The position numbers and the translations under genes were made by a program. A stretch of 64,000 nt of DNA from Sipunculus nudus (lineage: Eukaryota; Annelida; Sipuncula; Golfingiida; Sipunculidae): NCBI GenBank assembly GCA_026874595.1, contig CM049320.1, forward strand, positions 21,709,714-21,773,713, in the 5' to 3' direction. The notes under the pieces are model-generated. The model searched no databases. It saw only the letters and a list, made by a program, of their open reading frames with translations, and was not told where the DNA came from. Shown here in pieces: positions 24,549-35,471 of this stretch (positions within the stretch are counted from its first letter, which is position 1; each line of letters starts with the position of its first letter).

Positions 24549-25101
24549 GGTCAGAGATTTTTCCCAAATCGTTACTGACAAATTCATTTAGAATACAGAT
24601 TAATTCCATAGGTCTGCATCTCAATAATCTGTGTAGGGACTGACTTGAAATTCGCTTTGTGTGACGAGCATTATCAAACTTTATTCATTGTTTACAAAAA
24701 ATCGGATCACCTGTAATGCGTTGAATTTGGTTTCTCGATACCACTCACAGAGCGCACGCCTCTGCAACAACTATAACCGTATCCATGCCCCCTAAACATG
24801 TATTCAACCCATTTCCTCAATGCCCATTTAAATAACTAAAATGGATTGAAGGCTAAGCTGACATCAACTGTTTATAAAGTTTATGCCAATTGTCGATTCT
24901 TTCACAAAGGTTCAAGTAAAATTATTAGAAACATTTGTTTTCTTTTGTATAATCTGATAAAGATAAAGATTATTAGGATGTCTTTGGTCCCTGAAAGGCT
25001 CAGCTATCTGACTCGACAAGCATATATGTTAAATAAAAAGTAAGATCAGCGAGGCCACCTGGGGAGCAGCCAAGCTATCCATGAGCAAGGAAATTGGAAG
25101 C

Positions 25102-25118
25102 GGGGGGGGGGGGGGGGG
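25102..25118. repeat. Poly-G tract (17 G), copy 2
   Basis: Counterpart of the 20-G run at 14536. Confidence 0.94.
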
Positions 25119-25709
25119 AGTTGACCACATCATATAGTCACCCTCGGCCGTCCATGAAGATTTTTATAATCAGGCCGTTGTTATTATAACCTTTTCTAGT
25201 ACACCCAATTCCATGATCCCCAGGTCACCATTTTGTTGAGTCAATGTTACTTTAGCCCATGCACATATATATTATAATATGTACCTCTTTTCTTTCACAG
25301 AATGTTTCAAAATGTTCCTATTGATTGAAATAAAATTAGGTGGGAGTGTGTGCCAAAGAACAAAGCATAAATTATTAAATTTGAGGGCAGATCAGTTTAC
25401 GTTTGTAGATGAACGATATGATAAATGATAAAGGAGACACAAATGGGTGAATTATGAAGGCTTCGGTAACACATCCTCGCTTTAACTTTAGCAGTTCGTC
25501 CCAAAATTTTAATTGTCTTCTTTTGCCAGTGACCTATGGTTCTCCGAAATTTCATCTTACTAATATATGACTGACACACACACAAACACATACAAACCCC
25601 TGCCGATCACATAGACTTCAATGCCTACAGGGAATAAAATTTGATCAGTATAAAAAAACGCGAACGCAAAATGAGCAAAGCCAATAACAGAAGTGAGCAT
25701 AAAAACGAC

Positions 25710-25712
<3 letters not shown>

Positions 25713-25756
<44 letters not shown>
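25713..25756. repeat. (TA)n microsatellite, copy 2
   Basis: Counterpart of 15039-15088, interrupted once. Confidence 0.94.
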
Positions 25757-26080
25757 ATTATAAAAATATATATTTTTAAAGGAATTTTAATATGTTATTT
25801 ATAAGTATAATAATAACGGCATATGAAAATGATATGAATGATAGCAAGTAATAATAGCAAGTAATTGAGAAATAAAAATATAGAGTGCAATTCCAAATAC
25901 CCATGTATTCCTTCTTTCAATGTCCTGCTATGGACAGCCTTGATCGACTTATGGCTTAAAAGTCTTTACAATAGACTGTGCTTCTCTAAAGTGTAGTGCA
26001 CTTTTATTGCTGAACCAAACATGATTTCTGGCACGAGGAAAAACCTCTTTATTTGATCAAATCAAGGGGACCTCGTGTTC

Positions 26081-26118
26081 TATATAAGGCCTTGACTACC
26101 AGCTGCATATTGTCATTC
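26081..26118 (+). promoter_or_regulatory. TATA box and initiator of signal-peptide gene, copy 2
   Basis: TATATAAG at 26081-26088 and TCATTC with its A at 26115, again 34 bases apart, 57 bases from TATA to ATG. The core is unchanged relative to copy 1. Confidence 0.6.
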
Positions 26119-26137
26119 AAACCACTAGTCCGACACA

Positions 26138-26213
26138 ATGGTTTCAAGACTGGTTGCTGCATTGATAGGTTTCGCAGTACTCAACAGACTTTTTGACCAA
26201 ATATTGGCAAATG
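26138..26213 (+). CDS. First exon of a secreted-protein gene, copy 2
   Basis: This exon encodes the same signal-peptide-like 25 residues as 15469-15544 with one replacement (Arg for Ser), ending at a GTAAGA donor. If not spliced, the frame runs on to 26440 for 100 codons with four cysteines. In copy 1 that extension has a stop, and about eight of ten differences in it change the residue. Splicing after the signal peptide is therefore the better reading. Downstream exons are not identified. Confidence 0.5.
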
Positions 26214-26798
26214 GTAAGAACCTCACTCTAGCAATCAATAATATTCATACAAACATTCGCTGTTTGTTTAGTTGTATCAATGAAAATATGTTGGGAAACG
26301 ATTTATGGATTTCGTTAGGAATAAGCGGAAAATTAATTTTCCCTGCTGTCACCACTGTGGATGGAATCGTTGCCGAACCGTCATGTGGAGTTTTTAAATG
26401 TACATTTGAATTGTCCATGTCATCCCCCAGATTGTCCTGAGACTGATTGAGCTATTGAGAAAAGTTTTTGGGTAACTGCCCTTTAGATGAATTATTGGCA
26501 CAACAGTGTTTTTACACCAATTACGAACTAGCAACTTTAGCATCATTTGGAGATTTTATGTGAACACTCCATAGCCTTTATTCCCGGAGCTTATGCAGGC
26601 AGACATTAAAATGTTAGACCATAAGAGATAATTAAGAAAGCAGCATAATGTCTTGCAGGTTTTTTTAATCACTTGGGTTTCACTAATCCTTAATCCTCGA
26701 ATTGTAAAGATGACAGAGCCGCCCTCTTCAGTAGTTTTCTGTCAAAAAGCTAATAACGATTACGCTTTTCTGCATATAAGAAGTATTATTCTAAGAAT

Positions 26799-26981
26799 TC
26801 AAGCCTTTGTCAACTGATTCTTTACAAAATCGGTGAAATTTTTCAAAATGTCAAAAGAAATATCAGATTTACTCTCAATGTGATTGGATGTTTCCCGAAC
26901 AATGCAGGTACTATTACCGATGAAACTTCGAGACAAATCGGGGAGACCGAATGTAAGACCGAATTCATTGATAATGTGCAT
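26799..26981 (-). CDS. Conserved 60-codon ORF of unknown function, copy 2
   Basis: Counterpart of 16101-16283, intact from ATG to stop. It contains LPDLSRSFIGNSTCIVRE. Function is unknown and coding status is doubtful. Confidence 0.22.
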   Translation of the reverse strand: MHIINEFGLTFGLPDLSRSFIGNSTCIVRETSNHIESKSDISFDILKNFTDFVKNQLTKA

Positions 26982-27155
26982 AAATTATTCCGCGGAAACT
27001 AACACAAATATGGGATATTTTCGTCGTAGGAGATGACATAAAGAGCCAATCTCTAATGATACCGACAAGTTCGTAGAAAAACCGTTTAATTCATTCCGGC
27101 CAAGTGAATTAGAGCAAATATGTAGAGTCAAGGATAGAGTAAAAAAAATGATGAC

Positions 27156-27211
<56 letters not shown>
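27156..27211. repeat. (TA)n tract, copy 2 only
   Basis: A TA run with one TTT interruption, followed by about 60 bases absent from copy 1, including TTGTACGCTTTACA. The reverse complement of that 14-mer nearly recurs at 35337 beside LINE B's (TA)n. Confidence 0.9.
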
Positions 27212-27213
<2 letters not shown>

Positions 27214-27268
27214 GTGTAATAGCGTTTTAGAGCACAACACTGTGGATTGTACGCTTTACAAAATAAAA

Positions 27269-27293
27269 TATTATTATTATTATTATTATTATT
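27269..27293. repeat. (ATT)n microsatellite, copy 2
   Basis: Counterpart of 16484-16516. Confidence 0.93.
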
Positions 27294-28118
27294 GAGGATA
27301 AGTTTATTATACAAAGCATTATACCCGTATTGGATTGAGAATATGTTGCTTCTTGGCTAGGCGGCTGTAACATGAATGAAATTCCTTTGGACCCCAACTT
27401 CAACGAAAATTTGGCAAGTGGAATTTCTTAAGTAGATTTTCATTAGTAAGCATCTTTATAAATCTTAAATTATAAACTTTATAAATGTTCTAAATAAAAC
27501 GAAAAGCGTCGTGATATTTATAATTCTGTCTATATTTCCTATTATAATTTGTTCACCAAAGGCCAGTGAGATAACATGATATAATATGCTATGTATATAT
27601 TTTTATATATATTGATACTCATGGCATTTTGACGAATTTATGAAATATACATTAGAATAAGCGTGATAGCGAAAGTTATTTTTTGTTTCCTTTACCTGTA
27701 TAAGGAGAAAACTAATTATTAGATACCCGGAAGAAACGTGTTCTCACATGCACATTCATTATTGTAACTATTCAAAACATAACTCATGGAGAAAGACAAT
27801 TACGATAAGGTAGTTAAGTTGATTAAATAAAGGTTCATCTTTATGTGTGTCTCTAAGCCGGCTCTCTATGTATTCAACACTATGGTATACATGAGTGAGA
27901 TTCAGTACTTGGACATAGGATAAGTTCTATATTGCTGTAGTGGTTATCATTTAGCGAGTTACGGCCATATACATGGACATGGGTGGAAATTGCTATCTCA
28001 ATCACTTGTTGTCATGTTATAAACTCCAGATATTTTAATATCAGCTGCAGGTCGAAACGGTATTGCAAACCAGCTATATATGATTTCGGGATTTAGATTT
28101 TTTTCTTTAATGTAAATC

Positions 28119-28159
28119 TGTGTGCGTGTGTGAGAGAGAGAGAGAGGGGGGGGGGGGAG
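28119..28159. repeat. Compound GT/GA/G simple repeat
   Basis: A short GT run, then (GA)n, then 12 G, just after the end of duplication copy 2. Confidence 0.85.
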
Positions 28160-30270
28160 AACAGCTCATGTCAACGGACCTTATTGTCACGAAGTAAATC
28201 GTTTTACTGTTCAGACTCGCCCTATTTTGTCTACATTTTTGCTTATTGTGAGGAAAATCGGTACGAGGGCTAGAGTCATTGTGTCGTGAGACAAAAGGGG
28301 TATTCAATTAGGGTCATCCGCTGTTTCGTATTGTTCCCATCCTATTTATTATTCAGCTTGCTCTTGAATATAGATACACCTAAGGAGAATGCGGGTCGAA
28401 TGTACTGTATTAGACGTGAATTTGGATGAGCCTTCAGGGTAGTAGGCTATTTTAAGGGGGCACATACACAGAGTGAGAATTCAGCATCAGTCCTTCGGGG
28501 TCCAGTGACACCAGTTGGAGTCCAGTACCGCCACTTAAGTCCAGTACTACCAGTTTAGGACGTCTCGAGACTGTTTAGATTGGCTTCTGTATTTAACCAC
28601 TTTTTTAAGCCAGTGCTTTTAAACATGGGTTATGTTCTTACTGTTGTGAGGCGTAACAGACTGGGAACCATATTTGGTAGGTGGTTTGGAATTCTGTAAT
28701 TTTTGTTAATATATATCCACTGTTGCCTAGACACTGCCTTGTCTTTGTTGTTTACCTGAGTTCGAATACAATGAGTGCGCCTTCAATATCTCACATATCT
28801 ACTCTACCACGTTAGACCAAAGGCAACCTGGTCCGTCGTTTGGTACCGTCATCCCATCATTTTGGGCACCTGTCAGGGGCACCTTTTATCCGGTGGCCCC
28901 TATATACACGAACGGAGAAGCAAGAACTCATGACCAATTTTTTTTATATAAATATCGGCGCGATTTGTGATATTTGCATATGTGTATGTTTTATTCAATA
29001 TCTTTGCCTACTCATCTTTCTTTGATTTCTATTTTAAGGGAGTCACCTTGCTACTACATCTATTCTGAGAATATCTTTAACGTTGGAGAGCCGGGACAAT
29101 ACAATGTGGTTTCAGGTAGATAGAGCTGATCCCATATTACAGTCAATAAAACAAACGTGTAAACGTGTAAACTTTTAACTCTACTGTACATCCTAAAGCA
29201 CGAGAACTTCAAAATCACTTCAACTCAGAGATCAACCGTACAAATTTAAACAGGAGAACTTTTATCATGCAGCCTTAAACAACAAATCTTAAACACGTGA
29301 ATTTTTAACAATAACCTGCAGTACTACACTCGAGAACATTGAAATATATCGCTTTAACAGGAGAACATAAAACTGCACCATACAGCGTATAGCCTTATGC
29401 CAGTCTTATCATTTTCAATCTATTTGTGTTTTCTGCTTTTTACATATATACAAGTAAATGTTTAAGTGATGCCTGGGAGGTGATGACCTATCTGACATAC
29501 ACCTTCTGATTAGATACAAAAACGTAACTAGTATTTTTTAGTTAACTGCGATAATAATGAAGTAAAAAATGTCTTAAGGCGAACGCATCCCAAAAATGAT
29601 TGTTTTTATTTTGCCAATGGACATACTGTATATTTTCATACATTACCCTTCATCTTTTCATGAACAATCCTTTAGTCAGAGATGGAACACTTCAATAAGA
29701 CATGAAAGCTCATTCACTCAGTTGAGATTAAAAAGTCTTTAATGCGATTTTTGTTTTAATTCAGCGCCAGTATAGTACATTGTTACAGTACGATCAACAT
29801 TAAGAAAAATAAAAAGAAACCATGATCATATAATTACCAGAAACTAAAGATTCATGTGGTTTGTAGTATCAACAAAATTATTAATTGAAAACTTTGTTCC
29901 CGCTCTTTTTTATCACATTAAATTATAATTTAACTTTGTTCCCTTTTCTTTTTTATCACATTAAATTATAATTTAATGTATACACCCATTAATATTTAAA
30001 TTTATATTTATGTTGATATATTCATACATTTAAAGTTTATCTATTTGTTTATTATATTAGGCTTCATCGGACATCTGACAATAAAAATTCTATGTAATTC
30101 AAACAATCTTGAAACACTAAAACCCCCTTTCAAACTGTCCATTTATTTCTCTATTACAGTTTCGCTAATGTGGTTTTACTAAAGGATCGTAAAACCAGGT
30201 TTCTTACTACGATTTATATCCTTAAAAAATTTATTTATCCTTGTTTTACTGGATCTATTTTTTATCAGCA
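28160..30270. other. AT-rich intergenic DNA with small direct repeats
   Basis: No gene is supported. It holds a short degenerate repeat built on 'gtccagtac' at about 28499-28560 and a tandem duplication of about 46 bases at 29891-29984 (unit starts AACTTTGTTCCC and ends AAATTATAATTT). Confidence 0.5.
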
Positions 30271-30495
30271 ATCAACCCCCTTGCGGGGTCCGGATCATGC
30301 ACCTGTCAAACAACTACTTAATCTTCTTCATCTGTGATAACTTTGTCGGGAATGAATGTTTTACTCCGGACTTTGAAGTCTACTACCGCAAAGAACATAA
30401 CGTGAAGGAAGAGAAAGCAGTCGAGCTGTACACCCCGCTGCTACGTCAAGCCTGTGTGGATCCGAATGCAATGTTAGTAATCCCCGCCGTTGAAC
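30271..30495 (+). CDS. Probable internal exon of an unidentified gene
   Basis: A 75-codon frame is bounded by a pyrimidine-rich 3' splice site (TTTTTTATCAG) and GTATGT. Codon choice is balanced and unlike the AT-rich flanks. The most protein-like part is FEVYYRKEHNVKEEKAVELY followed by LLRQACVDPNAML. It would end one base into a codon. An alternative beginning is the ATG at 30297. I do not recognise the family. No clear neighbouring exon was found; a short AG-bounded stretch at 31241-31276 is only a possibility. Confidence 0.4.
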
Positions 30496-32851
30496 GTATG
30501 TATGAAGAATATATCATATTGTTCTCCCTAGTTAAAATACGGTGACCTGGTCAGATCCAGGAAGTGAAGGTTAGGATCCCGAAATATACGGAAAAAATAA
30601 TGAGATATTTACCCTGTCATTTGTACGTATGCGGATATAGAGTACATGGTAGTCATGGATATTTTTCACAATTAACCTTGAAGACGGTAGGGGAATATGT
30701 GATCAAGCCAGATTTGCGTGTGTACGTTTTCCACAGTTCTCAGGGCATTTTCCTTACATTTTGCAGGAGGGTTAGTCAAGGTATATAAAAGTTTAATAAT
30801 TATTTTCAGACTGATCGACACATTGAAATTGCCGATATGGTGTCCTACCCATCCGATTCGCCCCCCTTTTTTTGCCGTATTGTTTTCATTTCGAAAAAAA
30901 AATCCAAAAGTAAGCTTGTCCTCTGTAAAATTTACTAACTTCGACCAGATTCTGACACACTATCGCATTGACGTTTATTACAATAAACAGGGAACTTTTT
31001 GAGATATTTCATGGACAAGCATGGTACCTTCATTTTGAGGGATATAACAGATCACTGAGGTCATCATGGTGACATCGTCGTCACGGATATTGGGTGAAAT
31101 ATACAGCGATGTCTAAAACAACAAACAACTCTTTTTCGTGCGACTGCCTTCGTTGCTTGAGCTGGTTTAATGGTTGTTACTGGCCTTAAACATTTTACCT
31201 CAATTTGTATTTTTTTCGAGGAAGCATTATATTTTGTTCAGGAGGGTTTGAATGTAGCCCGATATGTTGTCGAAGGTATACGCTCTGTGAGTGCATTCAG
31301 GTATATATGCGTGATAAAATACCCTGAAAGCCCTGCCGGCAAGAGAGAATCCAGCTAAAATACCATGAGATGAAGTACCCCTAGTTGTATACTTTGAGTT
31401 CGGTAAGGCATGTTAGAGTGAGAAGTTGAGAACGTAAGAATATACTTAACATATGCTATTGCATTTATGATTTCTTTGTTTAAGCATGCCTTGTTAATCG
31501 ACCAGGCCTCGGCAGTGGAGGAAAGGGAAAAGGAAAAGGTGGACACTTATAGAATAATACGTAAGTAAAAACATGCAACATCTTCAGTTTATTGGGCTGA
31601 AGTAACTTCGCGTAATAAAAGGCCTGTCATAAGATTACCTGTTGTTCGTGTTTTCCAATCAAATAGATATAATAAGTTATTATATTTAACATAATTCCGG
31701 AAGAAGATACAAGACCAATTAGAACATGAAGGATATATTGTAAGAAACATCAGTTCTTGGAATACTGTTTAATTTGTATTGGAGAAATTTTCCCCTGGTT
31801 TTTTAACTTTACAATTGTAACGTGTAAACAAACATGTACTTGGTCGGTGGTTCTTCAGGTTCATAAGTAGCAACACACATATAACATTAAATGTAAATGT
31901 TAGCGGGAATAAGTAAAAAGAAGGATTAAAGTTCAATGAAAGAAACCTAGGAGCACGGACCGAGAAAAATAGCTTCAACCAACCCAACAGCTAAGGTGTG
32001 ACTTGATATCATGGTCGTTTGACAACCATTGGCCACTGCTGGGGGAGAAACAATATCCAGCTGTTGTATCAGTTTTGCATTGAACTGGTGCATGACAAGG
32101 GGTTAGGGTATTTTAAAAATATCTTATAGCTTCTCCTTAACCAATATGATGCTCATGAAAAGCGTCTCTAGAAAGGTCTTTTAGGAGCCTATGAAAAATA
32201 TTAATAATGTATATTTAAAAAAATAGAAGAGGTCAAAATGCCACATACAATAAAATATCCCTGAATTTGTCTTGTATTCGCATTAAATTTTAAATTGGTT
32301 ATTTCACTTTAAAACTAAACTAAACACCCAGGTAGTAAAATTATAATTTTGACATTTTTGAATCGTTTGGTAATTGATTTGGCCTTATTCAACCTACATG
32401 GTTTAAAGTAAGAAGTGGGGCATTTTTTTACGTGAAGGCATTTATCGTATGATTACTGTAATTTTTTATAACATGAAATGATGAGACTTAACTAATTTTA
32501 CTTGGTCATCATTATGATCTCATATCTCATGGCATGGTGTCTAGAGCTCCGCCATCATGCTTTACGAGCAATGGGGTTATTAATAAATTATTAATCTATC
32601 CATTATTTATCATCGATACCATATGCTTCCAATAAAAGTTATCACAAGTCCTCAGTTTTTTTTTCTCAGTTCATCTGTATCTGGTTTACCTTTGGTCCAC
32701 ATATATATCACATGTCCAGGTTTGAATTCAGCTGCAGGAGGTCCAATTGATGACTGGCTTCTCATTTGACATTAAAAATAACCAATGTTACTGCAAAATG
32801 AATACTCAACTACATTCGAGGGTACTAAATATACATTCCTCACCACAAAAA

Positions 32852-32853
<2 letters not shown>
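30496..32853. other. Possible intron and intergenic DNA, no further gene supported
   Basis: AT-rich sequence after the exon at 30271. Two similar AG|GAGGGTT splice-like sites occur near 30768 and 31241 but lead to short frames without recognisable content. Confidence 0.4.

Positions 32854-32893
<40 letters not shown>
32854..32893. repeat. (TA)n microsatellite
   Basis: A pure TA run of 40 bases. Confidence 0.95.
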
Positions 32894-32896
<3 letters not shown>

Positions 32897-33047
32897 ACCA
32901 CAAGATTCTCTGTGGATTGGATATCCAAGGAATTATCTCTGACTAGGAACAAATCCCTCCTTGATGCCAGGGTGGACAACATTCATCTCCTCGTATCCAG
33001 GATGTACAGTTAGAAGTCTCTAGGTCTTACGGTTAAGTTTTGTGTCC

Positions 33048-33125
33048 TGTTAATGGCTGGGCGGACGGCCGGATGGACTACGAATAAAGGATGCTCGCTA
33101 TACCTCAGATATCGTACAAAAACTA
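33048..33125 (-). repeat. Inverted head fragment of the dispersed ~340-bp repeat
   Basis: On the minus strand this reads CTGAGGTATAGCGAGCATCC followed by a GTCC-type stretch, matching the element heads at 683 and 48975. Nothing else of the repeat body follows. Confidence 0.55.
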
Positions 33126-33649
33126 TTAGTGTACTACAGTTAAGCCACTTTCAACAAGTTGATTTATAAAGACAAATTAATATAATCTAGCACGCTTGAG
33201 ATCTTGAAAATACAGAAGCCTCATCTAGATGAAAACCTTTTTCCAGTTTTCACAGTTATATAGTAATATCCTCTTCTTTTTTATTACATGTGGATTAATT
33301 CTTGAATATTTCAAGAAAATATTAACCAATGATTGTCTTTAATTTTCCTACAAAGGTATCCATAATACTGGTTTAGACAAAGTGTTTTTAGAATTTTAGC
33401 ATAAAGTGTTTGCTTTCTATTGGTTAGCAAAGCAGATAAATTTCGTGATTGACGTCATGACATTTACCTGCGGTAAAAGATCGTTTAAACTGAAGCATTA
33501 CTTATGACGCTGGGTTCAGTATATGCACACTAATTAGTGGTAGCCTGGTGATCTGGGTACTAGTGGATAGCCCCGGACTCACAGGCTCCGCTTTGACGAT
33601 ATTAAGACCTTAAAGACCGCCAACAACTGCTGAATAAAACCAATATATA

Positions 33650-34140
33650 ACTATGAGTACAGATAATGAAAGGGAAAATGCTAAGACCGTAGGGAAAGGT
33701 ATAAAAGAGTCTCTAGCCGGCAGTGGGAATTCCGACCATTTTTTATATATTATATTATATGAAGCATTATACACACAAATATATGTCGGTCGTTTGTTAT
33801 CAAGTATGTGGGTCAGAATCAGCATACTGGACTCCAGCTTAACTTGGCCTATATGTTTTTGCTCTGCCCCGCAAGTCGAGCTACAGGACCCTTGAGCACA
33901 CGAAAACCAAGAGCTCGAGTCCACGTGCAGTCCTATACCACCACATCCCCCATCTTATCGGTCTTTTTTCTATTGTACATAAGCACATACGAGGTCAGGA
34001 GTTCTAAATATTTTAATTAATTTATTTTTTATTTTATTTATTGATTTATTACAAAAAAAATAGATTAATTAAAATATTCAGAATACCTGTGGTATATGTG
34101 ATCACATGTGATCTTCCGTTGGTGCAAAAACAGACAGTAC
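33650..34140. repeat. Older diverged copy of part of the duplicated unit
   Basis: Ordered blocks match 9590-10050 and 19690-20150, but with many substitutions and small gaps. This points to a dispersed repeat that predates the tandem duplication. No coding frame is supported. Confidence 0.5.
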
Positions 34141-34987
34141 TGTCCTGCTACTGCTGATGTCATGTTATCTTAGTAAACGCTAAAGTGTCCCGATCAGTTG
34201 GGAAAGGAGCACTACCGTCACCTGCAGTACACGTGCCACCATTTATCTCTATACTGGACGACCTTGAGACCCATATATCCTGTTGCTTTGAATTCTGACA
34301 TATGTTACATTCCCAATGTCTGCTATCGCTAAGATCATACTTACTCCATCGAAAAAATAAAAAAATAAACAGCAAATTGATTGAATTTTCATTTATTGTC
34401 TGGTGCTTAAATTTCTTGTTTTATATTCTACAATGATAAGCCTGTATAAATATTATTCTTTACATCAGCTTTTTATTTTCTTTTAATTTTTTAAGGCCAA
34501 CATTTTATGTGTACCATTTTGTACTGTATAAATAAAACATTTGTATAAGCGGATAAACCCGTAAATATGACAAACAAACAAACAGACAAATAGAACAAAC
34601 GCAGGTGACGAAGCAGCACCTCCTGACAAGCTACTTTCCTTCAGGGATACACAGATCTAGAGATTAAGATTCAAATATTGTTTATTTAATTTGACGCTTT
34701 GTCTAATAGAGAGAAAAAATGTCTTTTAATGTATACTTATAAGAAAACCTCTTTTGTTTGCTGTTGAATATGGGTTAAAACAAACCATTGCCTTTAATGG
34801 CTTTATTTGGTTTTATAATATGTTCCCGCTGTTAAAATTAGTTTTATGTATTCTAAATATACTAAGAACTTATAAATACAATAAATAAAGTACTTATAGG
34901 TGCTTTATATTTATACACTAAAGGGAGGTATTGTGAATTTACATTTGGTTGGGTATTTGGTTATTTGGTTTGCTTACAGGTTGGTAA
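34141..34987. other. AT-rich intergenic DNA
   Basis: No gene is supported. A 71-codon minus-strand frame at 34160-34375 has four cysteines but no splice sites or family match that I can see. Confidence 0.4.
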
Positions 34988-35353
34988 TTTTTTTTTATTG
35001 TATACAACATTTTACACAAACATAATACAAAGTTACAACACATTGACATTCATAACAGAAATACATCTGAGCTAAATCAAAAGCATTTATAAGCAAGAGG
35101 CAATAACCTTATATAATTACAAATACATGTTAGTATAGTGATATTTATATATGAGACAAAAAAGCGAAATATTGTGTTTTTTCGGGAGGTATCAATTAAA
35201 TCTTGAATTGTTATCTTTCATGTTTGAGACTGAGTACGTGGACAATCATTGAATTTAGCATGACAGTGTTCTCTAAATATAAAGACTAAATTGCATTACA
35301 ATAATAATATGTCATATTAGAAGAATATGATAATTGTAAAGCGTACATCAAAG

Positions 35354-35354
<1 letters not shown>

Positions 35355-35407
<53 letters not shown>
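35355..35407. repeat. (TA)n in the LINE B 3' region
   Basis: A TA run of about 53 bases, next to TTGTAAAGCGTACATC, between the ORF2 stop and the poly-A end. Confidence 0.95.
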
Positions 35408-35410
<3 letters not shown>

Positions 35411-35471
35411 AAATAATAATATAAGCATATTTACAAGAGGGTTATTAGTTTTGTTAAAAATAATAAATATT

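Larger units (their letters stand above)
17808..28108. repeat. 10-kb tandem segmental duplication, copy 2
   Basis: The counterpart of 7672-17582. It begins abruptly inside the LINE A endonuclease (at TGCCAATGACTCC) and runs through the satellite to an end near 28108, about 270 bases short of the end shared by copy 1 and the copy at 45237. It keeps a 'gatttcgggatttagat' stretch that copy 1 has lost but the third copy retains, so copies 2 and 3 share an ancestral state there. It carries two copy-specific gains: an insert at 21867-22080 and a (TA)n block at 27156-27211. Confidence 0.93.

Noticed and set aside
26214-26440. Read-through of the signal-peptide exon to a 100-residue, four-cysteine protein
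   Set aside because: A strong donor lies at 26214, copy 1 has a stop in this part, and differences there are mostly replacing.
34160-34375. 71-codon minus-strand ORF with four cysteines
   Set aside because: No domain, no splice context, and the neighbouring sequence is a repeat remnant.
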